Below, in pieces: positions 1 through 10,190 of a DNA stretch of 62,554 nucleotides. The stretch is from NCBI GenBank assembly GCA_031119205.1, contig JAVHYF010000027.1, positions 1 through 62,554 of the forward strand, written 5' to 3'. Positions within the stretch are counted from its first letter, which is position 1; every line of letters starts with the position of its first letter. The position numbers and the translations under genes were made by a program. This DNA is from Moraxellaceae bacterium. Its GTDB lineage: Bacteria; Pseudomonadota; Gammaproteobacteria; Burkholderiales; Rhodocyclaceae. Below the pieces are notes generated by a model. The model was not told the DNA's origin and did not search any database. It saw nothing but the letters and a program-made list of their open reading frames with translations.

Positions 1-1
1 C

Positions 2-529
2 ATGATGAAGATCGCCAACGACGTGCGCTGGCTGGCCAGCGGCCCACGCAGCGGCATCGGCGAGATCAGCATCCCGGAGAACGAGCCGGGCTCATCCATC
101 ATGCCCGGCAAGGTGAACCCGACGCAGAGCGAGGCGGTCACCATGCTGGCCGCGCAGGTCTTCGGCAACGACGTGGCGATCAACTTCGGCGGTGCCTCGG
201 GCAACTTCGAGCTCAACGTGTTCCGCCCGATGGTGGCGCACAACTTCCTGCAGAGCGTGCGCCTGCTGGCCGACGGCATGGTGAGCTTCAACGACCACTG
301 CGCGGTGGGCATCGAACCGAACCGTGCGCGTATCGAGGAACTGGTGGCCCGCTCGCTGATGCTGGTGACCGCGCTCAACACCCACATCGGCTACGACAAG
401 GCCGCCTACATCGCCAAGAAGGCGCACAAGGAAGGCACCAGCCTGCGCGAAGCCGCCGTCGCCTCCGGCCACGTCAGCGGCGAGGACTTCGACCGCTGGG
501 TGGTGCCGGGGAACATGGTCGGACGCTGA
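2..529 (+). CDS. fumC: Class II fumarate hydratase, C-terminal part (cut by window start)
   Basis: Class II fumarase interconverts fumarate and L-malate in the cytosolic TCA cycle. Only about the last 175 residues are present; the ATG codons at the window edge are internal. The family signature [12 protein letters not shown], the flexible active-site loop, lies about 30 residues in, followed by the conserved NVFRPM, GIEPN and [10 protein letters not shown] blocks. The protein ends with the expected small C-terminal domain ([18 protein letters not shown]). Its length against a family size of about 460-470 residues implies that about 290 residues lie upstream. The next gene is 460 bp away, so fumC looks like the end of its transcript. 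Argininosuccinate lyase and aspartase share the fold, but the loop and tail match FumC. Confidence 0.96.
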   Translation: MMKIANDVRWLASGPRSGIGEISIPENEPGSSIMPGKVNPTQSEAVTMLAAQVFGNDVAINFGGASGNFELNVFRPMVAHNFLQSVRLLADGMVSFNDHCAVGIEPNRARIEELVARSLMLVTALNTHIGYDKAAYIAKKAHKEGTSLREAAVASGHVSGEDFDRWVVPGNMVGR

Positions 530-596
530 GTGGCGGGACGCTGAGCGCCCCAAACGGTCGGCGTCCTTGACGCCTGCCCCGCATTGAAACGACAGC

Positions 597-634
597 TTCA
601 GGTCCGTCGTGCCCTCGCGCACGACGGACCTGAA
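597..634. terminator. Perfect 16-bp hairpin downstream of fumC
   Basis: Arms 597-612 and 619-634 are exact reverse complements (TTCAGGTCCGTCGTGC and its complement) around a 6-nt loop. It lies 68 bp past the fumC stop. There is no T tract on either side, so it may be a 3'-end stabiliser or factor-assisted terminator rather than a classical intrinsic terminator. Confidence 0.55.
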
Positions 635-784
635 CGCATGGAACGCCGCCACACGCGGCCCCGGCCTGCGCAATGCAGGCACGGCCTCTCCCTTCCTGAG
701 ACAGCTCGCTGGCCGCTCTCCGGGCCACATCCGGCACGTCGTCCACTACGGAAGTTATACGTTTTCTTTTTTGGCAAACCAGAT

Positions 785-798
785 CAGGTAGTTACCTG
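785..798. promoter_or_regulatory. 14-bp palindrome, candidate operator
   Basis: CAGGTA-GT-TACCTG is an inverted repeat with a 2-bp centre, followed at 800-806 by another AGTTACC. It lies about 195 bp upstream of the beta-helix enzyme in the AT-rich part of the gap, where a regulator site would be expected. The regulator is unknown. Confidence 0.35.
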
Positions 799-992
799 GA
801 GTTACCGGCCTGCGCGATAAACGTGCTGCCGATATTTTTTATGGATAACCCCAGATTGACAGCCCTGTGGCATCGGCCGACGATGAAAAGGTAATCGTTT
901 TCCTTCCAGCAGGGAAAATGGTTGCGGAGGAAGACAAGACGGCGCGGGCACGGACCTGCGCCGCTACAAGACACGAACCAAAGGAGTCTCCA

Positions 993-3434
993 GTGAAATC
1001 CACACCGATCCGGTGCCGCCTGTCATGGGCCGGCACGCTGCTGGCCTGCGCGGCCATTGCAACGAGTGGCGCCCACGCCGGCGTCCACAGCTCCCTCCCC
1101 GACTGGTCGAAGGCTGGCTACAAGGGCGGCCAGGCGCTACCCACCGGCGGCACGGTCATCAGCATGACCAGCCGCGGCGTCACCGCCGGTGATGGCGTGG
1201 ACGACAGCAACGCCATCCAGGCCACCATCGACGCCATCCGCAACGGCACGCTGACCGTGAACGGCGCGCCGGTGAGCGACAGCAACCGCGCCATCCTGCT
1301 GTTCCCGGCCGGCCAGATTGACATCAACAAGCAGATCCGCGTCGACGCCAGCTTCGTCACCCTGCGCGGTGCCGGCAACTCCGCCACAAGCGGCACCCGC
1401 TTCGTGTTCAAGCCGGCCGCGACCTACACCAACGACGACGGCCTGCCGGTGATCGACGGCAAACTGTGGCCCGGCTACGCCGCCTTCCGCGTCGAGGACC
1501 GGACCAAGCACAGCGGCGACACGACTTACGACGGCAGCATCAATTTCCACTGGCTGGCCGGTGAGCGCGTGGCCTCCGGCGGCGGTGGCGTAAAGGGTGG
1601 CAGCACGGTCACGGTGGCGTCCGGCAAGGGCGCGGGCTTCGCGGTGGGCGACACCGTGTACGTCGGCGCAGCCAATACGGTGGCCTTCTACGACCAGATG
1701 CAGGCCCCGCAGCAGTACCGCTACAACGCCCACATGCGCACCCAGATGTTCCGCGTGACGGCCAAGAGCGGCGACGTGCTGACCCTGGACCGCCCGCTGG
1801 AATTCGACGTGCCCTTCAACAGCACCGGCCTGCCGACCGATCCGGGTGGCAGCTCCAACAGCACCTACTACAGCAAGGTCATGAAGGTGACGGCCGTGCG
1901 CGGCGTGGGCTTCGAAGACTTCTACTTCACGCAGGACCTGTCGTACACGCCGTACGCGAGCAGCGTGAACGCCAACGACTACGACGCCAGCACCAACCCC
2001 GGTGGCGTCGGCCTGAAGTACAAGAACATGGCGCCGGAATACGCGCTGCACGGCATCCTGTTCAAGTGGGCGCAGGACGGCTGGGTGAAGGGTATCCGCA
2101 CCTACATGACCGGCTCGCACCCGATCGTCACCGAGTTCGCGCGCAACATGGAGATCCGCAACAACGTGATCTTCGGTGCCTGGAACAAGGGCAAGGGTGG
2201 CCACGGTTACGTGCGCGGCTCCAAGCTTTACGACAGCAAGATCATCGGCAACACCATCGACCGCGTGCGCCACCTGACGCTGCAATGGTCCGCCACCGGC
2301 AACGTCGTGCAGGGCAACACCATCTCGGCGGACATCAACCTGCACGGCGGCTGGGAGCGCCGCAACCTCATCGAGGGCAACACCGTCGCCATCCCCTTCG
2401 AGCACAGCAGCTGGGGTGAAGGCGAAGGCGGCCAGGATGTGCTGGAAGGCACCTGGTACCCGCTGTGGTGGGGCGCCGGCCCGCACGCCTCCAAGTGGTC
2501 CGGCGGCACCGGCGAGCAGAACGTGGTGTTCAACAACACGCTGAGCAAGCAGAAAACCAAGGGCGGCGCCTATGTGCCCTACGTGCAGTACAACGCCACC
2601 GGCACCATCTACCAGATGGGCTGGGACGGCACCGCCTGGGCCCACCTGCAGAAGCCGACCGGGACATTCATCCAGTCCTGGGGCAGCAATGAAGAGGTGT
2701 ACTTCAACCTGTCGCCGAACAAGGGTGTCTATACCTGCCTGAGCTATGCCGGTGCTTCGCTGCTGGACAACGGCACGGCGACCAACACCTGCGGCGGCTC
2801 GTCGAGCAGTTCGTCCTCCTCGTCATCATCCTCGTCGAGTTCGGGCGGTTCGTCGTCGAGCAGTTCTTCCAGCAGCTCGTCCTCTTCTTCGTCCTCCTCG
2901 TCCAGTTCTTCGTCGAGTTCATCGTCCAGCTCGTCCTCCAGCTCCTCCAGCAGCAGCTCCTCGGGCGGCGGTACGGTCACCCTCAACCCCAGCGAGGACA
3001 GCTACGTGCATGAAAGCAACGCCAGTAGCAACTACGGCAGCGCGACCAGCATGTTCCTGAAGAACGACAGCGGCGCCACCCGCGTGGCCTACCTGAAGTT
3101 CAATCTGGCCAGCGTCGGCACGGTGACCAGCGCCAGGCTGCGCATCTACGGCAGCGCCAGCGCCAACAGCACCCTGGTCGCGTCGCAGACGACCGATGGC
3201 TGGACCGAAACCGGGCTGACCTGGAGCAACCGCCCCGCTGCCGGCAGTACGGCAGGCAGTGTGGCGATCACCGCGACGGCGGCCTACTACGAGATCGACG
3301 TCACCGCCTACGTGCAGGCCCAGGCGGCGGGCGATGACCTCGCCTCCTTCGTGCTGACGGAGACCGCCGGCAAGTACACGACGCTCAACAGCCGCGAGAA
3401 CGGCAGCAACAAGCCGCAACTCGTCATCAACTGA
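993..3434 (+). CDS. Secreted parallel beta-helix polysaccharide-active enzyme with poly-Ser linker and CBM96/DNRLRE-like domain
   Basis: An 813-residue exported protein. The GTG at 993 is chosen because AAGGAG sits 7 nt before it and a clear signal peptide follows, with cleavage after AHA at about residue 29; in-frame codons upstream to 867 lack such signals. Residues 30-600 begin with the DGVDDSNAIQATIDA block typical of pectate-lyase-type right-handed beta-helices and contain repeated N-rich rungs (GNTI, GNTV, NNTL). Residues 603-657 are an almost pure Ser linker broken by Gly pairs. Residues 660-813 (SEDSYVHESN, TRVAYLKFNL, ARLRIYG, WSNRPA) resemble CBM96/DNRLRE domains of polysaccharide lyases. 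The substrate is not determined; pectin is inferred from the neighbourhood. It lacks the four-Cys module carried by the other poly-Ser enzymes here. Confidence 0.8.
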   Translation: MKSTPIRCRLSWAGTLLACAAIATSGAHAGVHSSLPDWSKAGYKGGQALPTGGTVISMTSRGVTAGDGVDDSNAIQATIDAIRNGTLTVNGAPVSDSNRAILLFPAGQIDINKQIRVDASFVTLRGAGNSATSGTRFVFKPAATYTNDDGLPVIDGKLWPGYAAFRVEDRTKHSGDTTYDGSINFHWLAGERVASGGGGVKGGSTVTVASGKGAGFAVGDTVYVGAANTVAFYDQMQAPQQYRYNAHMRTQMFRVTAKSGDVLTLDRPLEFDVPFNSTGLPTDPGGSSNSTYYSKVMKVTAVRGVGFEDFYFTQDLSYTPYASSVNANDYDASTNPGGVGLKYKNMAPEYALHGILFKWAQDGWVKGIRTYMTGSHPIVTEFARNMEIRNNVIFGAWNKGKGGHGYVRGSKLYDSKIIGNTIDRVRHLTLQWSATGNVVQGNTISADINLHGGWERRNLIEGNTVAIPFEHSSWGEGEGGQDVLEGTWYPLWWGAGPHASKWSGGTGEQNVVFNNTLSKQKTKGGAYVPYVQYNATGTIYQMGWDGTAWAHLQKPTGTFIQSWGSNEEVYFNLSPNKGVYTCLSYAGASLLDNGTATNTCGGSSSSSSSSSSSSSSSGGSSSSSSSSSSSSSSSSSSSSSSSSSSSSSSSSSSSSSSGGGTVTLNPSEDSYVHESNASSNYGSATSMFLKNDSGATRVAYLKFNLASVGTVTSARLRIYGSASANSTLVASQTTDGWTETGLTWSNRPAAGSTAGSVAITATAAYYEIDVTAYVQAQAAGDDLASFVLTETAGKYTTLNSRENGSNKPQLVIN

Positions 3435-3454
3435 GCTTCGTGCCACCCCCGGAA

Positions 3455-3485
3455 GCCCCGCCGGAGCGATCCGGCGGGGCTTTTT
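3455..3485 (+). terminator. Intrinsic terminator after the beta-helix enzyme
   Basis: An 11-bp stem, GCCCCGCCGGA with its exact complement, a GCGA tetraloop, and then TTTTT. It lies 20 bp past the stop codon. Confidence 0.93.
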
Positions 3486-3556
3486 CGTGCCAGCCGGCAG
3501 GATTGCGCCTGCTACAATCCGCCCCGCTTTTGCTGTCCTGCATTCCAGCGCGGACA

Positions 3557-3631
3557 CTCGCCGTAGTTCAATGGATAGAACGGCCGCCTCCTAAGCGGCA
3601 GATACAGGTTCGATTCCTGTCGGCGGGACCA
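3557..3631 (+). tRNA. tRNA-Arg (anticodon CCU)
   Basis: A complete cloverleaf. The acceptor arm pairs 3557-3563 with 3621-3627 (one G-U). The D stem is GTTC/GAAC, the anticodon stem GCCGC/GCGGC encloses loop CTCCTAA (anticodon CCU, reading AGG), and the T stem ACAGG/CCTGT encloses TTCGATT. The discriminator is A and CCA is encoded. A -10-like TACAAT at 3513-3518 lies 39 bp upstream, without an obvious -35. Confidence 0.95.
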
Positions 3632-3689
3632 ACCCGGCCATCGCGGCTGTCCGCCCCTGCCTGTCCGACCCTCAAAGCCCGCTTCCGGG

Positions 3690-3718
3690 CTGACGACCAG
3701 TCCCCGCCAAGCTATAAT
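3690..3718 (+). promoter_or_regulatory. Sigma-70-type promoter for ribF
   Basis: CTGACG (3690-3695, 4 of 6 match to TTGACA), a 17-bp spacer and a perfect TATAAT (3713-3718). The predicted start near 3725 gives a leader of about 17 nt before the ribF ATG. Confidence 0.65.
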
Positions 3719-3741
3719 TCCGCCTTTTTCCTCAGGCAGTT

Positions 3742-4695
3742 ATGCGGGTCTTTCGCGGCGTTCCCCAGCTTGGCGCACAGCCTTGCGTGCTGACCATCGG
3801 CAACTTCGACGGTGTGCACCTCGGCCACAAGGCATTGCTCCAGCGCCTGCGCGAACGCGCACGCTCACTGGGCCTGCCTGCTGCCGTGCTCACCTTCGAG
3901 CCGCTGCCGCGCGAATTCTTCGCGCCCGCCTCCGCCCCACCGCGCCTCGCCGGCATCCGCCGCAAGCTGGCCCTGCTGCAGGAGGCCGGTATCGACGATG
4001 TGTATGTGCAGCGCTTCGACGCGCGCTTCGCCGCACTCGACGCGCAGCAGTTCATCGACCAGATCCTGGTGCGCGGCCTGCACACCCGGTACCTGATGAT
4101 CGGCGACGACTTCTGCTTCGGCCGTGGCCGCAGCGGCAATTTCGCCACCCTGCAGGAAGCCGGCGCGCTGCGCGGCTTCCAGGTGGAAGCGATGCACACG
4201 CTGGAAGTACAGGGCGAACGCGCCTCCAGCTCCGCCGTGCGCGAGGCCCTGCAGAAGGGCGAGATCGAACACGCCACCCGCCTGCTCGGCGAACCCTTCG
4301 CGCTGGAGGGCCGCGTCATGCACGGCGACAAGATCGGCCGCACCCTGGGCTTCCCGACCGCCAACATCCAGCTGCGCCAGCCTTCGCTGCCGCTGTCGGG
4401 CATCTTCGCGGTGACGGTGGATGGCGGCCCGTTGAAGAACGCGATCGGCGCGGCGAGCGTGGGCGTGCGCCCCACCATCGGCGACAAGCTGGCCCTGCGC
4501 CTGGAAGTCTTCGTCATGGATTTCGAAGGCGACCTGTACCACCAGCGCCTGAAGCTGAACTTCCACCACAAGATCCGCGACGAGGCCAAGTACGACGGCC
4601 TCGACGAACTGAAGGCCGCGATCCGCCGCGACTGCGACGAAGTGCGCGCGTTTTTTGCCAACCCCGTTGCCGCGCAGTCATCCCTCACGCGCTGA
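3742..4695 (+). CDS. ribF: Bifunctional riboflavin kinase / FAD synthetase
   Basis: Phosphorylates riboflavin to FMN and adenylylates FMN to FAD. The 317-residue length is normal for bacterial RibF. The N-terminal nucleotidyltransferase-type FAD synthetase domain carries [14 protein letters not shown] at about residues 17-30. The C-terminal riboflavin kinase domain carries [11 protein letters not shown] near residue 203 and a conserved GVRPTIG. It follows the tRNA and precedes ileS by 49 bp, the usual ribF-ileS-lspA order in proteobacteria, so the promoter just upstream probably serves the whole run to ispH. Confidence 0.96.
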   Translation: MRVFRGVPQLGAQPCVLTIGNFDGVHLGHKALLQRLRERARSLGLPAAVLTFEPLPREFFAPASAPPRLAGIRRKLALLQEAGIDDVYVQRFDARFAALDAQQFIDQILVRGLHTRYLMIGDDFCFGRGRSGNFATLQEAGALRGFQVEAMHTLEVQGERASSSAVREALQKGEIEHATRLLGEPFALEGRVMHGDKIGRTLGFPTANIQLRQPSLPLSGIFAVTVDGGPLKNAIGAASVGVRPTIGDKLALRLEVFVMDFEGDLYHQRLKLNFHHKIRDEAKYDGLDELKAAIRRDCDEVRAFFANPVAAQSSLTR

Positions 4696-4744
4696 ACCTC
4701 AGCGCGCCACACGCAATTACAGATTCCGAGTACAGACCGAGAAA

Positions 4745-7573
4745 ATGGCCGAATACCGACAGACCCTGAACATGCCCGACACCGCGTTCCCGATGCGCGG
4801 TGACCTGCCCAAGCGCGAGCCGGGCTGGGTGCAGCAATGGCAGCAGAAGAAACTGTACGAGAAGATCCGCGCCGCGGCCAAAGGCCGTCCCAAGTTCATC
4901 CTGCACGACGGCCCGCCGTATGCCAACGGCAACATCCACATCGGCCACGCGCTGAACAAGATCCTCAAGGACATCATCGTCCGCTCCAAGACGCTGGCCG
5001 GCTACGACGCCCCCTACGTGCCGGGCTGGGACTGCCACGGCCTGCCGATCGAGCACAAGATCGAAGTCACCCACGGCAAGAACCTGCCCGCCGACAAGGC
5101 GCGCGAGCTGTGCCGCACTTACGCCACCGAGCAGATCGATGGCCAGCGCAAGGATTTCATCCGCCTGGGCGTGCTGGGCGAATGGGACAACCCGTACCGC
5201 ACCATGGACTACGCCAACGAGGCCGGCACGATCCGCGCGCTGGCCGAGATGGTGAAGCGCGGCTACGTGTTCAAGGGCCTGAAGCCGGTGAACTGGTGCT
5301 TCGACTGCGGCTCCGCACTGGCCGAGGCCGAGGTCGAATACGAGGACAAGAAGTCCGACGCCATCGACGTGGGCTTCCTGTGCGCTCAGCCGGCGCAACT
5401 CGCCACCGCCTTCCGCCTGGACAGCCTGCCGAAGCCGGCCTACGTGGTCATCTGGACCACGACGCCCTGGACCATTCCCGCCAACCAGGCGCTGAACATC
5501 CACCCGGAGTTCGACTACGCACTGGTCGACGTCGGCGACAAGCTGCTGCTGCTCGCCGCCGAACTGGTGGAAAGCTGCCTGAAGCGCTACGGCCTCGAAG
5601 GCAGCGTGGTGGGCACCGCCAAGGGCGCGCGCATCGCCAGCATCGAGTTCAAGCACCCGTTCTACGACCGCGTCGCGCCGGTGTATCTCGCCGAGTACGT
5701 CGGCGTGGATGCCGGCACCGGCATCGTGCACTGTGCGCCGGCCTACGGCGTGGACGACTTCAACGTATGGCGCGCCAACGGCCGCGGCTTCGACGAGATC
5801 CTCAACCCGGTGCGCGGCAACGGCGTGTATGTCGACGACCTGCCGTTCTTCGGCGGCCAGTTCATCTGGAAGGCCAATCCGAACATCGTCGAAAAGCTGC
5901 GCGAAACCGGCGCCCTGCTGAAGCACGAGACCATCACGCACAGCTACATGCACTGCTGGCGCCACAAGACGCCGGTGATCTACCGCGCTACCGCGCAGTG
6001 GTTCGTCGGCATGGACCTTACGCCCCTCAGTGGCAACACTCGACAGACCAGCCTGCGCGAGCTGGCGCTGAGCGCCGTGCAGGACACCGCCTTCTTCCCC
6101 GCCTGGGGCCAGGCACGCCTGCACGCGATGATCGCCAACCGCCCCGACTGGTGTATCTCGCGCCAGCGCAACTGGGGCGTGCCGATCCCCTTCTTCCTGC
6201 ACAAGCAGACCGGTGAATGGCATCCGCGCACCGTCGAGCTGATGGAAGAAGTCGCCAGGCGCGTCGAGGCCGGCGGCATCAACGCGTGGTTCGACCTGCA
6301 AGCCACCGAACTGCTCGGCAAGGAAGCGGCGGACTACGACAAAATCAGCGACACGCTGGACGTGTGGTTCGATTCCGGCACCACGCATTTCCATGTCATG
6401 CGCGGTTCGCACACAGGCTCGCACGCCTACCCGGCAGACCTCTACCTGGAAGGCTCCGACCAGCACCGCGGCTGGTTCCACAGCTCGCTGCTGACCGGCT
6501 GCGTCATCGACGGTCGCGCGCCTTACAAGGGCCTGCTGACCCATGGCTTCGTCGTCGACGGCCAGGGCCGCAAGATGAGCAAGTCGCTGGGCAACACCGT
6601 CGTGCCGCAGGAAGTGTCGGACAAGCTCGGCGCCGAGATCCTGCGCCTGTGGGCGGCCAGCACCGACTACTCCGGCGAGGTGTCGATCAGCAAGGAGATC
6701 CTCGACCGCGTGGTGGAGGGCTATCGCCGCATCCGCAACACGCTGCGCTTCCTGCTCGCCAATACGGCCGACTTCGACTTTGCGAAGGACCGCATCGCGC
6801 CGGAAGAGTGCTTCGACGTGGACCGCTACGCGCTGTGGCTCACCGCGAAGCTCAACGAGAGCTGCCAGCAGGACTACCAGACCTACGAATTCCACAAGGT
6901 CGTGCAACGCCTGCAGGTGTTCTGCTCGGAAGACCTCGGCGCCTTCTACCTGGACATCCTGAAGGACCGCCTGTACACCACCGCGCCGAAGTCGGTGGCA
7001 CGTCGTTCCGCACAGACTGCGCTCTACTACATCACGCACACCCTGGTGCGCCTCATGGCACCGGTGCTGTCCTTCACCTCGGAGGAAGCCTGGCAGGTCA
7101 TGCACCCCGGTCGCGAAGACGACAGCATCATGCTGCAGTCGTGGTTCGAACCCGCTGCAGCACTGGCGGCCGTCACCGCCGGTCATGCGACGGGCGACTA
7201 CGCGGCGGATGCCGAGCGCTGGGAGATCATCCGCGGCGTGCGCGCCGAAGTGGTCAAGCAGATCGAGGCCGTACGTACCGAAGGCAAGGTCGGCTCTTCA
7301 CTGCAGGCGGAAGTCAGCCTCAAGGCCGGCACCGCGAAATACCGCGCGCTCAGCTCGCTGGGCGACGACCTGCGCTTCGTGTTCATCACCTCGCAGGCGA
7401 AGGTGGAAGAAGCGGCAGATGACACCATCACCGTCACGCCGAGCACCCACACCAAGTGCGCACGTTGCTGGCACTACCGTTCCGATGTCGGCCGCAACCC
7501 GGCCCACCCGGAACTGTGTGGCCGTTGCGACGACAACCTGCACGGTGCGGGTGAAACGCGGAGCCACGCATGA
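4745..7573 (+). CDS. ileS: Isoleucyl-tRNA synthetase
   Basis: A class I aminoacyl-tRNA synthetase of 942 residues that charges tRNA-Ile and edits valine. The start at 4745 gives [19 protein letters not shown], aligning with the usual IleS N-terminus; the frame stays open upstream to 4655 without family similarity. The HIGH motif is at [12 protein letters not shown], and KMSKS at [10 protein letters not shown] (about residue 615). The inserted editing domain shows [13 protein letters not shown]. Near the C-terminus CARCWHY and CGRCDDN form the zinc-binding site found in bacterial IleS. The stop overlaps the lspA start by 4 bp, indicating translational coupling. Confidence 0.97.
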   Translation: MAEYRQTLNMPDTAFPMRGDLPKREPGWVQQWQQKKLYEKIRAAAKGRPKFILHDGPPYANGNIHIGHALNKILKDIIVRSKTLAGYDAPYVPGWDCHGLPIEHKIEVTHGKNLPADKARELCRTYATEQIDGQRKDFIRLGVLGEWDNPYRTMDYANEAGTIRALAEMVKRGYVFKGLKPVNWCFDCGSALAEAEVEYEDKKSDAIDVGFLCAQPAQLATAFRLDSLPKPAYVVIWTTTPWTIPANQALNIHPEFDYALVDVGDKLLLLAAELVESCLKRYGLEGSVVGTAKGARIASIEFKHPFYDRVAPVYLAEYVGVDAGTGIVHCAPAYGVDDFNVWRANGRGFDEILNPVRGNGVYVDDLPFFGGQFIWKANPNIVEKLRETGALLKHETITHSYMHCWRHKTPVIYRATAQWFVGMDLTPLSGNTRQTSLRELALSAVQDTAFFPAWGQARLHAMIANRPDWCISRQRNWGVPIPFFLHKQTGEWHPRTVELMEEVARRVEAGGINAWFDLQATELLGKEAADYDKISDTLDVWFDSGTTHFHVMRGSHTGSHAYPADLYLEGSDQHRGWFHSSLLTGCVIDGRAPYKGLLTHGFVVDGQGRKMSKSLGNTVVPQEVSDKLGAEILRLWAASTDYSGEVSISKEILDRVVEGYRRIRNTLRFLLANTADFDFAKDRIAPEECFDVDRYALWLTAKLNESCQQDYQTYEFHKVVQRLQVFCSEDLGAFYLDILKDRLYTTAPKSVARRSAQTALYYITHTLVRLMAPVLSFTSEEAWQVMHPGREDDSIMLQSWFEPAAALAAVTAGHATGDYAADAERWEIIRGVRAEVVKQIEAVRTEGKVGSSLQAEVSLKAGTAKYRALSSLGDDLRFVFITSQAKVEEAADDTITVTPSTHTKCARCWHYRSDVGRNPAHPELCGRCDDNLHGAGETRSHA

Positions 7574-8061
7574 CGAAGCGATTCGCCTGCTGGCTGCTGC
7601 TCGCCGCCGTGGTGGCGGGGCTGGACCAGCTCACCAAGCAGATCGTGCTGGCCAACTTCACGCTCGGCGAAGTGCGCCCGGTCACCAGCTTCTTCGACCT
7701 GGTGCTGGTGTACAACCCGGGTGCGGCCTTCAGCTTCCTGGCGGATCACTCCGGCTGGCAACGCTGGTTCTTCCTCGGGCTGGCGGTGATCATCTGCTCC
7801 TGGCTGCTGGTGCTGGTGAAGCGCCACCAGGCCGAGGTGCTGCAGCCGCTGGCCTTCAGCCTGATCATCGGCGGCGCCATCGGCAACGTGATCGACCGCC
7901 TGCTGCATGGCGCGGTGGTCGACTTCCTGTTCTTCCATGCCGGCCGCTACGGCTGGCCGGCCTTCAACCTGGCGGACTCGGCAATCGTCCTCGGTGTCGG
8001 CCTGATGATCCTCGCGCAATGGCGCGAGTCCCGCAGCGAAAAGAAAGAAGCGCACGCATGA
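7570..8061 (+). CDS. lspA: Lipoprotein signal peptidase (signal peptidase II)
   Basis: An inner-membrane aspartyl protease of 163 residues that removes signal peptides from prolipoproteins after lipidation. Four membrane segments are visible. The conserved GLDQLTKQ is at about residue 17. The catalytic aspartates lie in the NVIDR block (about residue 105) and in [14 protein letters not shown] (about residue 135), with the upstream [11 protein letters not shown] motif intact. It starts within the ileS stop (ATGA) and ends within the next start (ATGA), so all three genes are tightly coupled. Confidence 0.96.
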   Translation: MTKRFACWLLLAAVVAGLDQLTKQIVLANFTLGEVRPVTSFFDLVLVYNPGAAFSFLADHSGWQRWFFLGLAVIICSWLLVLVKRHQAEVLQPLAFSLIIGGAIGNVIDRLLHGAVVDFLFFHAGRYGWPAFNLADSAIVLGVGLMILAQWRESRSEKKEAHA

Positions 8062-8492
8062 TCGGCACCATCCAGACCGGCAGCCTGGTCACCCTGCATT
8101 TCCGTGTGATGCACCCGGTGACCGGCGTCAGCCTGCTGTCCACCTTCGAGTCCACACCCGCCACCATGCAGGTCGGCGCCGGCGAGCTGATGCCGGCACT
8201 CGAAGCCCGCCTGCTGGGCCTGGGCCCGGGCGCGCGCGAGGTTTTCGACTTCGCGGAAGGTGAAGCTTTCGGCCCCTACAATCCGCAGCTGGTCGAGCGC
8301 GTGAAGCGCAGCGACATCCCGGACACGCTCTATCTTGAGAAGGACACGGTGCTGAGCTTTCCCGCACCGGACGGCACCAGCTACCCCGGCCTGGTGCGCG
8401 AACTGAACGACCACGACGCGCTGATCGACTTCAACCATCCCCTCGCCGGCAAGCCGGTGAAGATGGAAGTGTCGATCATCGGCGTGATCTGA
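8058..8492 (+). CDS. fkpB: FKBP-type peptidyl-prolyl cis-trans isomerase, SlpA/FkpB type
   Basis: A 144-residue cytosolic prolyl isomerase and chaperone-like protein of the SlpA subgroup, with FKBP half-domains flanking an inserted IF region. Conserved features include VTLHFRV, the [18 protein letters not shown] block, GPYNPQLVE, and [12 protein letters not shown]-like residues near the end ([17 protein letters not shown]). The ATG overlaps the lspA stop by 4 bp. Linkage between lspA and ispH is the standard arrangement. In-frame codons upstream run inside ileS and are not used. Confidence 0.93.
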   Translation: MIGTIQTGSLVTLHFRVMHPVTGVSLLSTFESTPATMQVGAGELMPALEARLLGLGPGAREVFDFAEGEAFGPYNPQLVERVKRSDIPDTLYLEKDTVLSFPAPDGTSYPGLVRELNDHDALIDFNHPLAGKPVKMEVSIIGVI

Positions 8493-8509
8493 ACGCCTGG
8501 ACGACGACC

Positions 8510-9469
8510 ATGAGCGACAACACCCAAGTCATGCAGGACGCCGAAGTCCTGCTCGCCAACCCCCGCGGCTTCTGCGCCGGCGTCGAACGTGCCATCGGCA
8601 TTGTGGAACGCGCGCTGGAAATCCATGGCGCCCCCATCTACGTGCGTCACGAGGTGGTGCATAACAAGTTCGTCGTCGAAGACCTGCGCAACAAGGGCGC
8701 CATCTTCATCGAGGAACTGGATGACGTACCCTCCGGCAGCACGCTGATCTTCTCCGCCCACGGCGTGCCCCAGAGCGTGCGTCGCGACGCCGAGGCGCGC
8801 GGCCTGCAGGTGTTCGATGCCACCTGCCCGCTGGTTACCAAGGTACACGTCGAGGTCGCCAAGATGCGCGGCCAGGGCCGCGAGATCATCATGATCGGCC
8901 ACAAGGGCCACCCGGAAGCCGAAGGCACCATGGGCCAGTCGGAAGGCGGCATGTACCTGGTGGAAACGCTGGACGACGTCGCAGCCCTGCAGGTCACCGA
9001 CCCCGAGCTGCTCGCCTACGTCACCCAGACCACGCTGTCGGTCGACGATGCACAGGTGGTGGTGGACGCACTGCGCAAGCGCTTCCCGAACATCGTCGGT
9101 CCGAAGAAGGACGACATCTGCTACGCCACCCAGAACCGCCAGGACGCTGTGAAGTTCATGGCGCCCCAGGTGGATGCGGTTATCGTCGTCGGCTCGAAGA
9201 ACAGCTCCAACTCCAACCGCCTGCGCGAAGTCGCCGCCGCGCGCAACGTGCCGGCCTGGCTGGTGGACAATGCGGACGGCATCGACCCCGCCTGGCTGGA
9301 AGGCAAGCGCCGCATCGGCGTGACCGCCGGCGCATCGGCACCGGAAGTGCTGGTCGCCGAGGTGGTGGCGCGCGTGAAGTCCCTGACCAGCGCCAGCGTG
9401 CGCACGCTGGAGGGCGTCACCGAGAACGTCACCTTCCCCCTGCCGAAAGCCCTGCAACCAACGGCCTGA
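8510..9469 (+). CDS. ispH: 4-hydroxy-3-methylbut-2-enyl diphosphate reductase
   Basis: The last MEP-pathway enzyme, a [4Fe-4S] protein that reduces HMBPP to IPP and DMAPP. The 319-residue length is typical. The first cluster Cys is in [14 protein letters not shown] (about residue 23), the second in [11 protein letters not shown] (about 106), the third in [11 protein letters not shown] (about 204). The conserved [14 protein letters not shown] and [12 protein letters not shown] motifs are present. It is the last gene of the ribF-to-ispH run and is followed by an intrinsic terminator. Confidence 0.96.
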   Translation: MSDNTQVMQDAEVLLANPRGFCAGVERAIGIVERALEIHGAPIYVRHEVVHNKFVVEDLRNKGAIFIEELDDVPSGSTLIFSAHGVPQSVRRDAEARGLQVFDATCPLVTKVHVEVAKMRGQGREIIMIGHKGHPEAEGTMGQSEGGMYLVETLDDVAALQVTDPELLAYVTQTTLSVDDAQVVVDALRKRFPNIVGPKKDDICYATQNRQDAVKFMAPQVDAVIVVGSKNSSNSNRLREVAAARNVPAWLVDNADGIDPAWLEGKRRIGVTAGASAPEVLVAEVVARVKSLTSASVRTLEGVTENVTFPLPKALQPTA

Positions 9470-9476
9470 AAATCCA

Positions 9477-9517
9477 GCCGGCGCAGCTATGCTTTTTCAG
9501 GCTGCGCCGGCTTTTTT
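9477..9517 (+). terminator. Intrinsic terminator after ispH
   Basis: Stem GCCGGCGCAGC (9477-9487) pairs exactly with 9501-9511 and is followed by six T's. Confidence 0.92.
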
Positions 9518-9555
9518 GTATCCCAACCATTACATTTTTTTGACAAGTCACAATC

Positions 9556-10182
9556 ATGTTCGGACGCTTCATGCCCCGCGAGGGCCGCTTCTTCGAGTTG
9601 TTTGATGCCCATGCGGAACAGGTGGTGCTCGCCGCCCGCGAGCTGGTCGCCCTGATGACCGAGAACGAGGACACGGCCGCCCGCATCGCAGCGATCGACG
9701 AGATCGAAACCCGTGCGGACAAGATCAACCACGACTGCGTGGCCCTGCTCCACCGCACCTTCATCACGCCCTTCGATCGCGACGCGATCCATGCGCTCAT
9801 TTCCACGCTGGACGACATCGTCGACACCATCCAGGACGTGGCCGAATCGATCACGCTGTACAACGTGAACCGCATGACGCCGGACTTCAAGCAGATGGCC
9901 GAGCTGTCGCTGTCGGCCTGCGAGCGGGTCAAGGCCGCAGTGAAGCTGCTGGGCAACATGGAGAACGCCCGCGACATGCTCAACACCTGTCGCGAGATCG
10001 ACCGCCTGGAAAGCGACTGCGACCGCGTCATGCGCAGCGCGATCTCGCGCCTGTTCCGCTTCGAACGCGACGCCCTGCAGGTCATCAAGCTGACGGCGAT
10101 CTACCAGGGCCTGGAGAAAATCACCGACCACTGCGAGGACGTGGGCAAGGTCATCGAAGGCATCGTGCTCGAGAACGCGTGA
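9556..10182 (+). CDS. PhoU-like DUF47 (TIGR00153) phosphate transport accessory protein
   Basis: A 208-residue, mostly helical, cytosolic protein of the PhoU-related DUF47 family, which is almost always encoded next to a Pit permease and thought to modulate it. Conserved features are the N-terminal FMPREGRFFELFDAHAEQV, the metal-binding-type ETRADKINHD segment (about residue 55) and EKITDHCEDVGKVIEGIVLE at the end. It lies 8 bp upstream of pit, so the two are an operon. No good Shine-Dalgarno is visible before the ATG. It is separate from the true phoU at 28569. Confidence 0.92.
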   Translation: MFGRFMPREGRFFELFDAHAEQVVLAARELVALMTENEDTAARIAAIDEIETRADKINHDCVALLHRTFITPFDRDAIHALISTLDDIVDTIQDVAESITLYNVNRMTPDFKQMAELSLSACERVKAAVKLLGNMENARDMLNTCREIDRLESDCDRVMRSAISRLFRFERDALQVIKLTAIYQGLEKITDHCEDVGKVIEGIVLENA

Positions 10183-10190
10183 GCTGACAC

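Larger units (their letters stand above)
530..992. other. Intergenic region between fumC and the beta-helix enzyme
   Basis: About 460 bp without a convincing gene. It holds a perfect 16-bp hairpin (597-634), a 14-bp palindrome (785-798) and AT-rich tracts at 751-775 and 831-845 that probably contain the promoter of the downstream secreted enzyme. I could not fix a clear -35/-10 pair. Confidence 0.6.

Noticed and set aside
2800-2970. Short repeats of TCG/AGC/TCC resembling a CRISPR-like or microsatellite array
   Set aside because: They are irregular serine codons inside the linker of the beta-helix enzyme; there are no fixed-length spacers and no cas genes in the window.
3742-4695. FMN riboswitch before ribF
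   Set aside because: The predicted leader is only about 17 nt, and no RFN-type conserved elements are seen in 3632-3741.
9540-9545. Perfect TTGACA before the DUF47 gene
   Set aside because: A -10 at the right distance would fall inside the coding sequence (start 9556), so it cannot drive the annotated start as a normal promoter.
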